DNA from: Arcanobacterium pinnipediorum
GTDB lineage: Bacteria > Actinomycetota > Actinomycetes > Actinomycetales > Actinomycetaceae
Assembly (NCBI RefSeq): GCF_023973165.1
Contig: NZ_CP099547.1
Span: forward strand, 1,798,001 to 1,862,000
Reading direction: 5' to 3'
DNA: 64,000 nucleotides
A model generated the notes under the pieces. The model was not told the DNA's origin, searched no databases, and saw nothing but the letters and a program-made list of their open reading frames with translations. The position numbers and the translations under genes are program-made. Positions 41,751 to 51,864 of the stretch are shown here, piece after piece (position 1 is the stretch's first letter; every line of letters begins with the position of its first letter).

Positions 41751-44007
41751 ACCGCGTTCTTGGCGCGTTGCGCGCCACTAGGGATAGCGGGGCACCGAAG
41801 CCAACTCCGATCAAGAGAATAACCAAACCAGAATCATTGAGCGCGATCGCAACAAAAATCAACACCAGCACAGAGCGATCAACCCAGGCAATATCTGGCC
41901 CTAGACCGTTATCATCCGAATACCTATCAGCGGTAGTAACCAACTCGGCGATACGTGCGCGATAATTCCAGTAGCCCGCCGCAACGAGTGCGACGATGAG
42001 CCACACAAACCACGGCGCCGAACCAAGCATAAACATCAATTTGCGATAGACGATAGTGACCGCCTCGCCGTCGATAAGGCTTTGGAAAAAGCGGGCCACG
42101 TGAGTCCAGGATTCCTCAGGGCGTAACCAGTCTACAAACGCAACCGCGATCCCGATCCCAGTTCCAACGCCAAGGACAGTGAGGAGTGTTCGGGGCGTGA
42201 GAGTTCGTCCACCCAAGGCAATAAAAAGCACGAAGAAGGCAGTGAATAACGCCGGGACGCCACCAAAATCTGCACCCAGGGAACCAGCTCCGTCAAGAAT
42301 AATTGCACTCAGTCCCATCACGATTACGGTGCCTGGAACTGTCACGTTGCGATAGCGCAACCGCATAAACTGCACTGCGATAATCGTCAACCACAACATC
42401 GAAATAGCAAAAATAGTAAACGGCGCATTGGATAAACCATAAAAACGCCCACCTTGTTGCGGCTGATCGCCGAGCACCGACGACGAATGCAACATCGAAC
42501 CGGCCAGCACATCGATGCTCAAAACGCTGGCGCTCACTAGCGCCACAACTGCCGAAGGCTTACTTGTACCAGCACTCAGATAAGCACCGCAGGCACTCAC
42601 CGCCATCACGATGAGTAGAAATACAACCGTCGAATATGGCCAATTCCACCACGGAAGCAAGTTGGCAAGGAAAGAAGAAACCGGCATCATAGCTACACTC
42701 AAGCCAAAAAGTGTGTGCGCCTGGCTCATATCAAGATGCTCACCGCTGCGAATTGCTCTCCACCTCAGCCAGCCCCACCAGCCCAGAAAAATAACAGCCA
42801 TCGCGCTAAAAAGCACATAGAACGGGCCAACAGCTGGACGTACCGCGATTGCGCGCGCATCGTCGTCGCGTAGCTGGGTAGCGATATCTGAGGCTGGAAC
42901 CGGCCCGGAGGTGTTAGTTGCAATAGCTGATCCGACGAAGTCAGGAATTGGCCGTTCGCCAAGCTGAGTCATAATAAACTGTGGCAGGTCGGTAAGCTGA
43001 ATAAGGCCGCGGTGCCGTGTGGAATTCGTATATGCCAAACTACTTGGTTCAATATCTGCCCCGATAGCAGTAAAGAACTGCAAGTGGGCTGTTTGACTAT
43101 CAGAATCAGCAACTGAAGCAAGGATTATCGTAGCGCCTGGATCAATATGTTCGACGAGTTTCCCAATCTGCTCATCGAGCACCGCAATATCTGCCGTTGC
43201 TTGAACTGATCGAGTATCGGCACTAGCAAAAGCGGCTCGCAAATCAGCGAGCATACCTTTCGATTTTTGCCCCACTGCTGGCTCAACCCGCCCATCACCT
43301 GCCCGCCGGTTAATGATCTGGCCCATATCCACCACAACGAGATCAGCGTCAGAAACCTGGCGATAGAGCTGTGCAGCGTCAACAGTCAAACCGTTTTCCG
43401 TCTTCGCGTTGCGATGTTGGCGCTGTGCCAGTGGCATATTCGACGACGAACGGGTAGCCAACGCCGCACCAGAACCAATCGTTGCCACCGAAATATCGGC
43501 ACGGGCAAGTTCGTCACCCAAGGTAGTATCTGGAACATCATAGGGTGAAGATTTTTCGCCCTCCAACCGTGCCGCTTCAACCTCCTGCGGTAAAACCCCA
43601 TCGTGTGAAGCTGTTACCTGGCCGGCGCAGCCATCGGCGATCGGGTCACCTGCCCGCACACCTTGGCTGATAGTTAGCCAGCCGGCGTTCGGACAAGTTG
43701 TTACTCCCAGAGTTTTAACAACCATATTCGCCGATGCGCCACGCTGGTAAAGCTCAGCCAAAACCGGGGTTTTTTCTGGCGAAATATCTTCCCATACCAC
43801 CCCGCTAAACCCGATGAAAACTGTCTTGTTCCCCGGGCCAACGTGGACTGCGCCGTCGTCACTAATCACCGTTCCACGCCACGCTGGAGCTAAGAGGATG
43901 CTGAGGAAAACAACCACAATCGTTACCAGGCACCCCCACCATCGGCGCACATCACGGCGACTGCTTCGCGTGTTCGAGGTGGGTTCTTCGCTTCCCGATC
44001 TGCTCAT
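41731..44007 (-). CDS. Large envelope protein: AlkP-like ectodomain plus polytopic membrane domain (paralogue A)
   Basis: 758 residues. An N-terminal membrane anchor (about 25-45) precedes an extracytoplasmic region with 'VFIGFSGVVWEDI' and 'ADLVVVDMGQIINR', suggestive of an alkaline-phosphatase/sulfatase-like fold, though metal ligands cannot be confirmed. About nine membrane segments follow (from residue 395), with conserved 'GGRFYGLSN', 'GADFGGVPALFTAF' and 'LNDSGLVIL'. The same three motifs recur in the protein encoded at 47580-49790. ATG at 44007 overlaps the stop of the lipid-kinase gene (ATGA). Its neighbourhood (lipid kinase, glycosyltransferase) fits envelope lipid or glycan metabolism. 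No family name is known to me. Confidence 0.8.
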   Translation of the reverse strand: MSRSGSEEPTSNTRSSRRDVRRWWGCLVTIVVVFLSILLAPAWRGTVISDDGAVHVGPGNKTVFIGFSGVVWEDISPEKTPVLAELYQRGASANMVVKTLGVTTCPNAGWLTISQGVRAGDPIADGCAGQVTASHDGVLPQEVEAARLEGEKSSPYDVPDTTLGDELARADISVATIGSGAALATRSSSNMPLAQRQHRNAKTENGLTVDAAQLYRQVSDADLVVVDMGQIINRRAGDGRVEPAVGQKSKGMLADLRAAFASADTRSVQATADIAVLDEQIGKLVEHIDPGATIILASVADSDSQTAHLQFFTAIGADIEPSSLAYTNSTRHRGLIQLTDLPQFIMTQLGERPIPDFVGSAIATNTSGPVPASDIATQLRDDDARAIAVRPAVGPFYVLFSAMAVIFLGWWGWLRWRAIRSGEHLDMSQAHTLFGLSVAMMPVSSFLANLLPWWNWPYSTVVFLLIVMAVSACGAYLSAGTSKPSAVVALVSASVLSIDVLAGSMLHSSSVLGDQPQQGGRFYGLSNAPFTIFAISMLWLTIIAVQFMRLRYRNVTVPGTVIVMGLSAIILDGAGSLGADFGGVPALFTAFFVLFIALGGRTLTPRTLLTVLGVGTGIGIAVAFVDWLRPEESWTHVARFFQSLIDGEAVTIVYRKLMFMLGSAPWFVWLIVALVAAGYWNYRARIAELVTTADRYSDDNGLGPDIAWVDRSVLVLIFVAIALNDSGLVILLIGVGFGAPLSLVARNAPRTRFRLRRR

Positions 44008-45170
44008 CGCAGCACTCGAACATTGAGAGCCTGCGGAAGGATCTGGGAATGAACTCGGTTGGTATATCCCAAAACGTCACCATCGACCTGCACCGGATGA
44101 GCATGCTCGGTTTCCAGTGAGGCTTGGGTAATACGGTGAACATCGAGGGCAGCTTGTGCCGGAATACCCGGGATTTCAGTACTTGTTTGCCCGCGGCTTT
44201 GGTTACCAGCCCGGCGCAGCAGATCAATCCAGCCGATAAGCCCGCGCTTGGTGTCAATAATAGCCAACTCAATCCAACCATCGTCAGCTTGAGCAGTTGC
44301 ATCAAGAACGATTCCACCAACAAGTTCACCGCAGTTGAGGAACATAACAGTGCGAGCATCAGTTTTCAGCGGTCTGCCGTTCCGGCCGGTCGTAATCGTT
44401 GCCTTCATCTTAGGCGCTAAAATGTGGGGCAGTGCGGCCTTAACATAGGCTGCCCAACCGAGATAGTCTTTAAGTTTCTGATTGGCTTGGGCTTCGGCCA
44501 TGATTTCAGCATCGAGCCCCATTCCAGAATTGACGACGAAGACGTATCGTCCTGCTTCAGCAACATAATTGTGTTCGCCTCGCAAATGTTCCGGCAACGC
44601 AACTGAAGGTTTACGCACCGTCAGTACGCCGACGTCGATCTTGCGGTTCGCGCCAGTTAGTGCAATCGTTGCCAGCTGGTGGATATCGTCTAGGGGTAGA
44701 TTCAGATTTCGTGCCAATAAGTTGCCGGTACCCACTGGCAGTAACCCGATGGGAATACCGGAGTGGATTAATCCCTCAGCAACCACTCGCACCGTACCAT
44801 CCCCACCGGCTGCAATCACTACCGAGGCTCCTGCCTCTATTGCTTGCTGGGTTTGGCTAACACCTGGATCCTCAGCGGTGGTCTCTAACCAGATCGGTTC
44901 GGGCAGTGAGGCATCGTGGGCCACACGGCTCAGCTCGGCACGAATCTGATCCCAGTTTGCTTTCTTCGTCGGGTTATATACCACGTAGACCGGCCCGTGG
45001 TCGGACTGCAAACTAGGCACACTCGATTCTGTTTCCTCCACGCGCGCCGTGCTAGTTCGACGTCGTTCTAGGACTATCGCGCGAATGGCGCGCCTGTTTT
45101 CTAGCATGCCGATTAGTGCCACAAGGCTAACGATAAAAGTCAAGACTAAGAGCACTAATTCCCATTTCAT
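44004..45170 (-). CDS. Diacylglycerol/lipid kinase (YegS/DagK catalytic family)
   Basis: 388 residues from ATG 45170 (MKWELVLLVLTFIVSLVALI); a GTG at 45209 would add 13 residues. Uniquely, an N-terminal membrane anchor (about 4-22) precedes the kinase. 'VYVVYNPTKK', the nucleotide loop 'AAGGDGTVR' and 'LPVGTGNLLARNL' are the lipid-kinase signatures, and 'GWIELAIID' is near the C-terminus. It phosphorylates a lipid such as diacylglycerol; substrate not predictable. It is divergent from serS, sharing about 100 bp of promoter region. Confidence 0.9.
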   Translation of the reverse strand: MKWELVLLVLTFIVSLVALIGMLENRRAIRAIVLERRRTSTARVEETESSVPSLQSDHGPVYVVYNPTKKANWDQIRAELSRVAHDASLPEPIWLETTAEDPGVSQTQQAIEAGASVVIAAGGDGTVRVVAEGLIHSGIPIGLLPVGTGNLLARNLNLPLDDIHQLATIALTGANRKIDVGVLTVRKPSVALPEHLRGEHNYVAEAGRYVFVVNSGMGLDAEIMAEAQANQKLKDYLGWAAYVKAALPHILAPKMKATITTGRNGRPLKTDARTVMFLNCGELVGGIVLDATAQADDGWIELAIIDTKRGLIGWIDLLRRAGNQSRGQTSTEIPGIPAQAALDVHRITQASLETEHAHPVQVDGDVLGYTNRVHSQILPQALNVRVLR

Positions 45171-45272
45171 AGTCTTGATTCTACTAGAAGTTGTTCTACT
45201 CTTTGACACTGCTTCGTCTCATTGCGCGCTGAGCATTAGGAAGGCGGGCAAAAACGCATTAAACTTGTGGCT

Positions 45273-46553
45273 ATGATCGATATTCGTACCCTTCGCGATA
45301 ATCCAGAAGCAGTCCGCGCCTCCCAACGTGCCCGCGGCGATGATCCCGCACTTGTTGATGCTGTTCTTGCTACAGATGAAAAACGCCGCTCCACCCAGCA
45401 GGCCTTTGAAGATCTGCGCGCTCAGCAAAAGAATCTTTCTCGCACGGTGGGTAAAGCCTCACCTGAGGAACGTCCAGCGATTTTGGCTCAGGCAAAAGAA
45501 ATGTCGGAACAGGTCAAGCGCCTAGAATCCGAAGCCAGTGCGGCGGCAGCTGATTTCCAGGCTGCGATGCTCAAGATTGCCAACCTTGTTCTGCCTGGCG
45601 TTCCAGCCGGCGGTGAAGATGATTACGAAGTATTGCGCGAGGTCGGCACGATCCGCGATTTTGCTGCCGAAGGATTTGAGCCTCTCGATCATCTCGACGT
45701 GGCTGAGGGCCTCGACGCAGTTGATATGGAACGCGGCACGAAGGTTTCTGGTTCGCGTTTCTACTACCTTAAAGGCATCGGGGCTCGGCTCGAGCTCGCA
45801 TTGCTGACGATGGCTGCCGATCAGGCAGAAGCCAACGGTTTTACGTTGATGAACACCCCCACTCTGGTGCGACCAGAAGTGATGGGCGGTACCGGATTCT
45901 TAGGTGCACACGCCGATGAAATCTACTATCTTCCAGCCGATGATCTCTACCTAACTGGCACCTCAGAAGTAGCTCTGGCCGGCTACCACACTGATGAGAT
46001 TCTCGATCTGAGCGCAGGCGCAAAGCGTTACGCTGGCTGGTCTACCTGTTATCGTCGCGAAGCTGGCTCCTATGGCCGTGATACGCGCGGAATTATTCGC
46101 GTCCACCAATTCAACAAAGTTGAAATGTTCTCGTTTTGCACGGCTGAAGAAGCAGCTGAAGAACATTTGCGTTTCTTGGCCTGGGAAGAAGAAATGATCC
46201 AAAAGATGGAACTTCCTTACCGGGTCATCAATACTGCTGCGGGCGATCTTGGCTCTTCGGCGGCACAAAAGTTTGATTGTGAAGCATGGCTTCCAACCCA
46301 AAACCGTTATATGGAAGTGACCTCGACGTCGAATTGTACAACCTTCCAGGCTCGCCGCCTTGGTATCCGCGAGCGCGCTGGTGATGGCTCAACCCAAGCT
46401 GTTGCTACCCTCAACGGCACGTTAGCAACTACGCGATGGCTGGTTGCTATGTTTGAAAACCATCAGCAAGCTGACGGTTCCCTATATATTCCACAAGCCT
46501 TGCGTCCTTATCTTGGTGGCCGCGAGCTTGTCTCACCGATTGGTGTTTCGTAA
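45273..46553 (+). CDS. serS: Seryl-tRNA synthetase
   Basis: 426 residues from ATG 45273 ([17 protein letters not shown]), the normal N-terminus of SerRS. The long coiled-coil arm (about 30-105) precedes the class II core with 'GSRFYYLKG', '[12 protein letters not shown]', '[15 protein letters not shown]' and 'VEMFSFC', and ends with '[17 protein letters not shown]' plus '[12 protein letters not shown]'. Three tRNA-Ser genes lie in the same window (CGA, TGA, GCT). A HAD phosphatase gene follows after 4 bp. Confidence 0.97.
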   Translation: MIDIRTLRDNPEAVRASQRARGDDPALVDAVLATDEKRRSTQQAFEDLRAQQKNLSRTVGKASPEERPAILAQAKEMSEQVKRLESEASAAAADFQAAMLKIANLVLPGVPAGGEDDYEVLREVGTIRDFAAEGFEPLDHLDVAEGLDAVDMERGTKVSGSRFYYLKGIGARLELALLTMAADQAEANGFTLMNTPTLVRPEVMGGTGFLGAHADEIYYLPADDLYLTGTSEVALAGYHTDEILDLSAGAKRYAGWSTCYRREAGSYGRDTRGIIRVHQFNKVEMFSFCTAEEAAEEHLRFLAWEEEMIQKMELPYRVINTAAGDLGSSAAQKFDCEAWLPTQNRYMEVTSTSNCTTFQARRLGIRERAGDGSTQAVATLNGTLATTRWLVAMFENHQQADGSLYIPQALRPYLGGRELVSPIGVS

Positions 46554-46557
46554 AAAC

Positions 46558-47493
46558 GTGACTATACATAACTCTCAACAGTCCGCAGATGATTTGCCGG
46601 ACTCGTTGCCATACTTTACTGACGTCCTGCGCGCTTCGTCGCTCCCCAAAGCAGGACCAGACTTGTTGCTTGCTATTGATCTAGATGGCACAACCTTGCA
46701 TCATGACGCAACGGTCTCTGAGCGGATGCGTCAGGCGGTTCATGCTCATATTGCTGCCGGAACAACTCTTATTTTCGCTACCGGACGCGGTATTACCGGA
46801 ACTCAGGTAGCACTGGGGGATATTGGGATTGAGCGCGGTGTAGTAGTGGCCTGTAATGGCGCTATCACTGCCTCAATCGGAGGTGTAATTCCTGATTCTG
46901 AAACTACCCCGCTACCTGATTTTTTGGGTGAGAACGGTCCGGCATTCCGATTGGTTGCTTCGCATACGTTTGATCCTAGTCGCGAGATTGAGATTTTATC
47001 TGCGGGGCTACCTAGCGATGTGTGGTTTGCTTTGGAAACCCTTGACGAACCTACGCGCGTAACCTATCCGTTCCCTCCCGATGAATTGTCTGGTCCGAGC
47101 AGGCTGGTACCGTTATCGGAATTATCTTCAACAAAAGCTACCCGGCTAACTGTTCGCGCTGCGAAAATGACGGCACGCGAACTCCTTGATGCGGTAGCGG
47201 AGTTGGGTTTGCATGGCGTGGAGTATGCGGTGGGTTGGTCTGCCTGGATGGATATTACTCCCGAGGGTGTTTCTAAAGCCTCAGCGCTCGAAGAGTTGCG
47301 CCTGCGGTTTGGCATTGACCCATACAACACTGTTGCGGTGGGCGATTCCGGGAACGATGTGGCTATGTTGGAGTGGGCAACGGTCGGTGTTGCGATGGGC
47401 AATGCTCCCCAGTATGTTCGCGAGTATGCCGATGCGTTAACTGACCATGTTGACGACGACGGGTGTGCCGCTGTTTTAGAGGCTTTGCTATAA
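46558..47493 (+). CDS. HAD-superfamily (Cof-type) phosphatase
   Basis: 311 residues from GTG 46558, 4 bp after serS; the open frame extends back into serS but no better start is seen. 'LLLAIDLDGTTLHHDATVS' (DXDGT nucleophile), 'FATGRG' and 'VAVGDSGNDVAMLEWA' are the HAD motifs I, II and IV of the Cof/HAD-IIB type, with the C2 cap between. Acts on phosphorylated sugars or cofactors in characterised members. Pairing with serS is common in actinobacteria. Confidence 0.9.
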   Translation: MTIHNSQQSADDLPDSLPYFTDVLRASSLPKAGPDLLLAIDLDGTTLHHDATVSERMRQAVHAHIAAGTTLIFATGRGITGTQVALGDIGIERGVVVACNGAITASIGGVIPDSETTPLPDFLGENGPAFRLVASHTFDPSREIEILSAGLPSDVWFALETLDEPTRVTYPFPPDELSGPSRLVPLSELSSTKATRLTVRAAKMTARELLDAVAELGLHGVEYAVGWSAWMDITPEGVSKASALEELRLRFGIDPYNTVAVGDSGNDVAMLEWATVGVAMGNAPQYVREYADALTDHVDDDGCAAVLEALL

Positions 47494-47579
47494 CTATCCC
47501 GGCGTGGCACGTTGGTTAGGCTCAGTGGCACGTTGAGCTTGGCTCTCAGCTGCACGTTTGGGAGGGCTCGGTTGCACTT
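47494..47579. repeat. Imperfect repeat between convergent genes
   Basis: Variants of gtggcacgttgg / gtggcacgttga / ctgcacgtttgg recur in this 86-bp stretch right after the HAD phosphatase stop codon. Confidence 0.5.
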
Positions 47580-49790
47580 CTAGCTGCGCTTAGCTGCCTG
47601 TCCGGCAATCATGGCAGCCAATGCCGGCAAAGCAATATAGAGCCCTTCTTTAATCATAATTGCGCCCGAATCATTGATCGGAACAGCTATGAAAATCCCG
47701 GCAGCAATACCGGCTGCAACCGGCAAGAAACCATATCCCGCAGTGATCTCCCGCAAGGACGCCAGATGCACTCCGCTGCGAGAATTAAGATACGACGTAG
47801 CATAAACAGCTGCAATAGCAAAAATAATCACTACAGCTATCAAGATAAGCAAATCCGGACGCCCCACGAACGAACGAACAACGTCACGGATTTTCCCGCC
47901 AACGATAGCCCAGCTATCTGTGCTACCAAACCTAGACCAGAATCTACCGATATGTGACTGTCCGCCGCGCGCAACATCAACGAATCCAACCGCAGACATC
48001 ACAGCAACGGTGAGAAGAATCCAGGCAAGCACATGCCACCAACGCAATTTCTTGCCCGCGACAAGCAGCGCCGCTATACCAAATCCAGCAATAATTCCTG
48101 GAGGCCCACCAAAATCAGCACCCCAACCTGGCATGGCATCAACAGCGAGCATCAATAGCCCAACAGCAGAAATAATATAAGCGCTTACCTGCCCCACAGT
48201 CATCGAACCCCAAGGCAACGCCGCAATATCGTGTGTTGCTAGTTCGCCGTCGGAAACACTGCGTTGGCTGCTAGCCCGGCGTCGAAGATACGCAATAATC
48301 AGCAACGCGCCAACAAGTCCGCCCACGACAAGTATGAGATAGGTGCGATTAGAAATTCCGTAGTAGCGCCGTGAGGTTAAGATAAGTGAGCCCATAAACC
48401 CGTTGCGTTGGTGGGGTGAACCGGCAACGATATCCAGACTCAATATCACTGTTGCCACCAGCGCAATGAAACCGGCACGGTGTGGAGTTAGATGAGCGCA
48501 TGCCACCATGCCGCCAGCAATCACACTGGTTGCCCCGATCGCCCAGGTTTGCATCATGCCCGGGCCACCCGGAAGATTCCACCAGGGCAAGAAATTTAAG
48601 ATCATCGCAGCCGGCACCCACGCAAACGCCCACAGATTAAATTTTTCTAACCCAATCCAGATCCAGCGTGGTCCGCCCCAGCTAAGACCTTCTCGTTGTG
48701 GTTTGATCAAGAATACGGCCGTCAGGGCACTTGCGCCAAGCAAAACCACAATATTAAAGACCTGATACCATTTTGCCGACGATGACGCCGCAACACTAGA
48801 ATGGCGTGCAATATCGAGCACTGGCTGTAGTGCGCTGGTCAAAGAATCTTCTGGCTGAACATGGAGTCCGGTGAGTTTTCCGGTGAGCAGATTGCGCACG
48901 TCGGCGGCGGTTATGAAACCTGTTGCCCGCGTCAAATCTGATTCGAGAACACTCGGGCCGCCGTGCCCATTGATCGCCATATTGGTTGCGAAGAAGTGCA
49001 GGTGAGCCCGCCGCCATTGATCTGCCATAGAGGCAATAATCACGGTACGCGGATGGTCAGCGTTGTTGTTTGCCGTCAATATGTTGATCAGCTTTTGTTC
49101 GATGAGTTTGGTTTGTGCAGGCACATCGAGATAGCGGGGCGCTCCACGAACACTTCCGATATCGGCGACGACGTCGCCGGGTGACGTTTGTAAAATTCGG
49201 GTTAATTCTCGCTGTGCTTTGGCGGCATTTGCTGGGTCTCCACCATCTGGAAGCGCATACCACTGCTGGACGCTACCATCGTTGGATGCCACTGGAATCG
49301 TCGCGTTTGTTCCGATGGCAACGACGTCGTGCGAAAAAAGCAGATCTTGCGGCCACTGGGTTTTCTCGATATGTTGGGTGAAATTTCGAATATGTACCGG
49401 TTGAGGTTGCGTTTTGGGTAGGCTTGCCGGATCTTCAATAATTGTGGCGGCGTGACAATCGTCGCCATATTTCTCGATGTATGTTTCTGGAAGCCGATCT
49501 GAGACATCTCGTGACGTACGTAACTGCATCCATCCTTCTGACGGACATGTGAGCGGAGACACGGATCGTGGACTCAACGCCGCAAGTGAATAGTTTTCGA
49601 GCAAGGTTGCTAACTGGGGATCGGCGAGATTAAGATCGCTCGGGCTAACCCCTGACATACCAATGAAAAGTATGGAATCTCGGGAAGAAGTCGGTGCCGC
49701 AGGCGATAAAGCCAGAGCAGAACTAGCCGCTCCGGCCATACCTAAAACACCGAGCAAAGCCAACATTATGGAAATAATTCGTCGCCGCAC
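47580..49790 (-). CDS. Large envelope protein: AlkP-like ectodomain plus polytopic membrane domain (paralogue B)
   Basis: 736 residues from GTG 49790 (MRRRIISIMLALLG), chosen because AAAGGG lies 5 nt upstream and a signal anchor follows; ATG 49820 and GTG 49853 are in-frame alternatives. It is a diverged copy of the protein at 41731-44007: 'ILFIGMSGVSPSDL' matches 'VFIGFSGVVWEDI', 'CPSEGWMQL' matches 'CPNAGWLTI', and the membrane domain repeats 'RRYYGISN', 'GADFGGPPGII' and 'INDSGAIM'. The two lie on the same strand on either side of the serS-HAD unit. Function unknown; likely a polymer- or lipid-linked envelope enzyme or transporter. Confidence 0.78.
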   Translation of the reverse strand: MRRRIISIMLALLGVLGMAGAASSALALSPAAPTSSRDSILFIGMSGVSPSDLNLADPQLATLLENYSLAALSPRSVSPLTCPSEGWMQLRTSRDVSDRLPETYIEKYGDDCHAATIIEDPASLPKTQPQPVHIRNFTQHIEKTQWPQDLLFSHDVVAIGTNATIPVASNDGSVQQWYALPDGGDPANAAKAQRELTRILQTSPGDVVADIGSVRGAPRYLDVPAQTKLIEQKLINILTANNNADHPRTVIIASMADQWRRAHLHFFATNMAINGHGGPSVLESDLTRATGFITAADVRNLLTGKLTGLHVQPEDSLTSALQPVLDIARHSSVAASSSAKWYQVFNIVVLLGASALTAVFLIKPQREGLSWGGPRWIWIGLEKFNLWAFAWVPAAMILNFLPWWNLPGGPGMMQTWAIGATSVIAGGMVACAHLTPHRAGFIALVATVILSLDIVAGSPHQRNGFMGSLILTSRRYYGISNRTYLILVVGGLVGALLIIAYLRRRASSQRSVSDGELATHDIAALPWGSMTVGQVSAYIISAVGLLMLAVDAMPGWGADFGGPPGIIAGFGIAALLVAGKKLRWWHVLAWILLTVAVMSAVGFVDVARGGQSHIGRFWSRFGSTDSWAIVGGKIRDVVRSFVGRPDLLILIAVVIIFAIAAVYATSYLNSRSGVHLASLREITAGYGFLPVAAGIAAGIFIAVPINDSGAIMIKEGLYIALPALAAMIAGQAAKRS

Positions 49791-49917
49791 ATCTACCCTT
49801 TCACGTCGTTCTCTTTCCATAGTAAAACAAATATCTGCGTTACCAGCTTTCACTCGGGTCGCAATTCCCTTACAATAATGGAGGTGTTAAGATTCCTTCG
49901 TGGTTTCTTGAGACTAA

Positions 49918-50005
49918 GGAGAGTTGTCAGAGCGGCCGAATGAGCTGGTCTTGAAAACCAGTATGCAGTAACCCTGCATCAAGGGTTCGAATCCCTTACT
50001 CTCCG
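49918..50005 (+). tRNA. tRNA-Ser (anticodon TGA)
   Basis: 88-nt class II tRNA: acceptor GGAGAGT/ACTCTCC, anticodon loop CTTGAAA (anticodon TGA), long variable arm tatgcagtaaccctgcatc, T-arm AAGGGTTCGAATCCCTT, discriminator G. CCA is not encoded. Confidence 0.96.
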
Positions 50006-50030
50006 CTGTTTGCCTCGCGCAAACATTCAA

Positions 50031-50122
50031 GGAGACGTGGCTGAGTGGCCGAAAGCGCTCCCCTGCTAAGGGAGTAGTCGCCTAAAAGCGGCTCGCGGGT
50101 TCAAATCCCGCCGTCTCCGCCA
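50031..50122 (+). tRNA. tRNA-Ser (anticodon GCT)
   Basis: Class II tRNA: acceptor GGAGACG/CGTCTCC, anticodon loop CTGCTAA (anticodon GCT), long variable arm, T-arm GCGGGTTCAAATCCCGC, discriminator G and an encoded CCA (50120-50122). It follows tRNA-Ser(TGA) by 25 bp, so they share a transcript. Confidence 0.96.
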
Positions 50123-50127
50123 TATCG

Positions 50128-50171
50128 GATATCCCCCGAGACCAGCGAACTGGTCTCGGGGGATATCTTTT
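50128..50171 (+). terminator. Terminator of the tRNA-Ser pair
   Basis: An 18-bp perfect stem (gatatcccccgagaccag and complement) with loop cgaa and a TTTT tail. Confidence 0.95.
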
Positions 50172-50198
50172 CTGATGAGCCGGTGCGCGGGCAGGTTA

Positions 50199-50232
50199 GG
50201 GACAACTAGCCCACTCCAATCCCTCCTAAACG
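50199..50232. repeat. Left part of a 65-bp tandem repeat unit interrupted by the IS
   Basis: gggacaactagcccactc... up to the cctaaacg target site matches the units at 51903 and 51967. Removing the IS and one copy of the target duplication restores a continuous array. Confidence 0.8.
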
Positions 50233-51864
50233 GGCTCTTCGCGTTTTAGCGGGGTGTGGAGATGCAGAAGTGGTGAAGGTAGTTCATGCTTAGAGTGTGA
50301 ATCAAAAACTTGAACGTACCTTCACCGCTTATGATCCTACCGTAATTCTTGCTCGGCTTGTGAGTTTGAAAGATATTCGCGTCTTGGCGTATCACCGTCA
50401 TGGCTCTCAACAGGAAATCGAAATTGAACAAGTCCTTAAGAGACCAACATGCCCACGTTGTGAAAGTCTTGCACGCGTTAAAGAAAGGCCAAGAGTACGG
50501 TATATAGATTTACCTGTCTATGGTCGGTCTATGAGCTTGTTATGGCGTAAGCACCGCTGGTATTGTCCAAACGTTGCATGTGATGTTGGTTCATGGACAA
50601 GTCAAGATAAACGTATTGCTGCTCAACGTTGCCAGATGACTACCAGGGCAGCTAAATGGGCGACCCAGCAAGTAGGCATGGGACGAACAATTAGCGAAGT
50701 CGCAGCTGAACTTGGTTGTTCTTGGCACACAGTCAATGATGCAGTAACTATGTATGGTCAAGTGTTACTACAAGCAGACCGTAAGCGTTTAAACAAGACT
50801 CACGCAATCGGGCTTGATGAAACAAGTTTCGTTCGCATACAAGGACACCGCACAAGTTATGTCACTACGGTATGTGACGTCGAGCATCATCAAATCATTG
50901 ATATTATCCCAAGCTGTAACTACATAGACGTAGCCCGCTATTTAAAAGACCAGCCCAACGCTTGGAAAGCACGAATCCGCTATGCCACTTTAGACATGAG
51001 CCCAACATACCGTGCTGTGTATAACGTGGTATTACCCCAGGCAACTCAAATAGCTGATCATTTCCATGTGATTACGTTAGCCAATCGTGTGTTAGATACT
51101 GTACGTAGACGCGTACAAAATCAGACCTTGGGACACCGTGGGCATAAAAAAGATCCTTTATACAAGATTCGGCGTTTACTGACATATGGTAGTGAAAAAC
51201 TACTGCCAGCAATGGTCCAGCGTCTAGAAAGCATGCTTGTGTTAGGAGATCCTCACGCTGAAGTAGCGATTGCGTATCGGATAAAAGAACGCTTACGAGA
51301 GTTTTATCAGCAAACAGATCTTGGTGTTGCGACCACCATGCTTGCAGAATTGATACAAACATGCCTGGATGTGGCTATGCCCCCAGAAATTCAGCAGCTA
51401 GGACGCACGCTACAACGATGGCAGCTTCAAATCTTGGCGTATCATCAAACGCATCTTTCTAATTCCATCACCGAGGCGTTAAACAATCTCATCAAACGTA
51501 TTAAACGTATCGGATTTGGGTTCACGAATTTCAACAACTATCGCATTCGTGCATTACTGTATGCCGGTAAACCTAACTGGAGACTGCTGCATAATATCTT
51601 CGTGTAACCTGTTTACCAGTGAGAAGATCACAAGGCATTTTCTATCATCGAGTGTTGCTCGCACTAACACCAACGGGTTAACAAAGACAATGTATGTTGC
51701 TTACTTTTATATAGTTATTCCGGGCCACTAAAAATCTCATCACCACCACATTAACGCCAACGAAAACACAGCTGCTAACTTTAAAATCACTACACCAGCA
51801 CCTGATACTAGGCCAGTAAACCCACCGAGTAACAACGTTTCACCCCGCTAAAACGCGAAGAGCC
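50233..51864 (+). mobile_element. ISL3-family insertion sequence, intact
   Basis: 1632-bp element with perfect 24-bp terminal inverted repeats (GGCTCTTCGCGTTTTAGCGG + GGTG at 50233-50256; exact complement at 51841-51864) and a perfect 8-bp target duplication CCTAAACG (50225-50232 and 51865-51872). It carries one full-length transposase. The identical ends and duplication point to recent insertion. Family assignment rests on the transposase, the end length and the 8-bp duplication, all typical of ISL3. Confidence 0.93.
50297..51607 (+). CDS. tnp: ISL3-family transposase
   Basis: 436 residues, GTG start at 50297. An N-terminal zinc ribbon ('CPRCESLARVK' with 'CPNVACDVG') and an HTH ('TISEVAAELGCSWHTVNDAV') precede the DDE domain with 'GLDETSFVR' (first D), 'TLDMSPTYRAVY' (second D) and 'SITEALNNLIKRIKR' (E). 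No frameshift; it should be active. About 230 bp of non-coding sequence separates its stop from the right end, which is long for the family but shows no second gene. Confidence 0.95.
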   Translation: MNQKLERTFTAYDPTVILARLVSLKDIRVLAYHRHGSQQEIEIEQVLKRPTCPRCESLARVKERPRVRYIDLPVYGRSMSLLWRKHRWYCPNVACDVGSWTSQDKRIAAQRCQMTTRAAKWATQQVGMGRTISEVAAELGCSWHTVNDAVTMYGQVLLQADRKRLNKTHAIGLDETSFVRIQGHRTSYVTTVCDVEHHQIIDIIPSCNYIDVARYLKDQPNAWKARIRYATLDMSPTYRAVYNVVLPQATQIADHFHVITLANRVLDTVRRRVQNQTLGHRGHKKDPLYKIRRLLTYGSEKLLPAMVQRLESMLVLGDPHAEVAIAYRIKERLREFYQQTDLGVATTMLAELIQTCLDVAMPPEIQQLGRTLQRWQLQILAYHQTHLSNSITEALNNLIKRIKRIGFGFTNFNNYRIRALLYAGKPNWRLLHNIFV

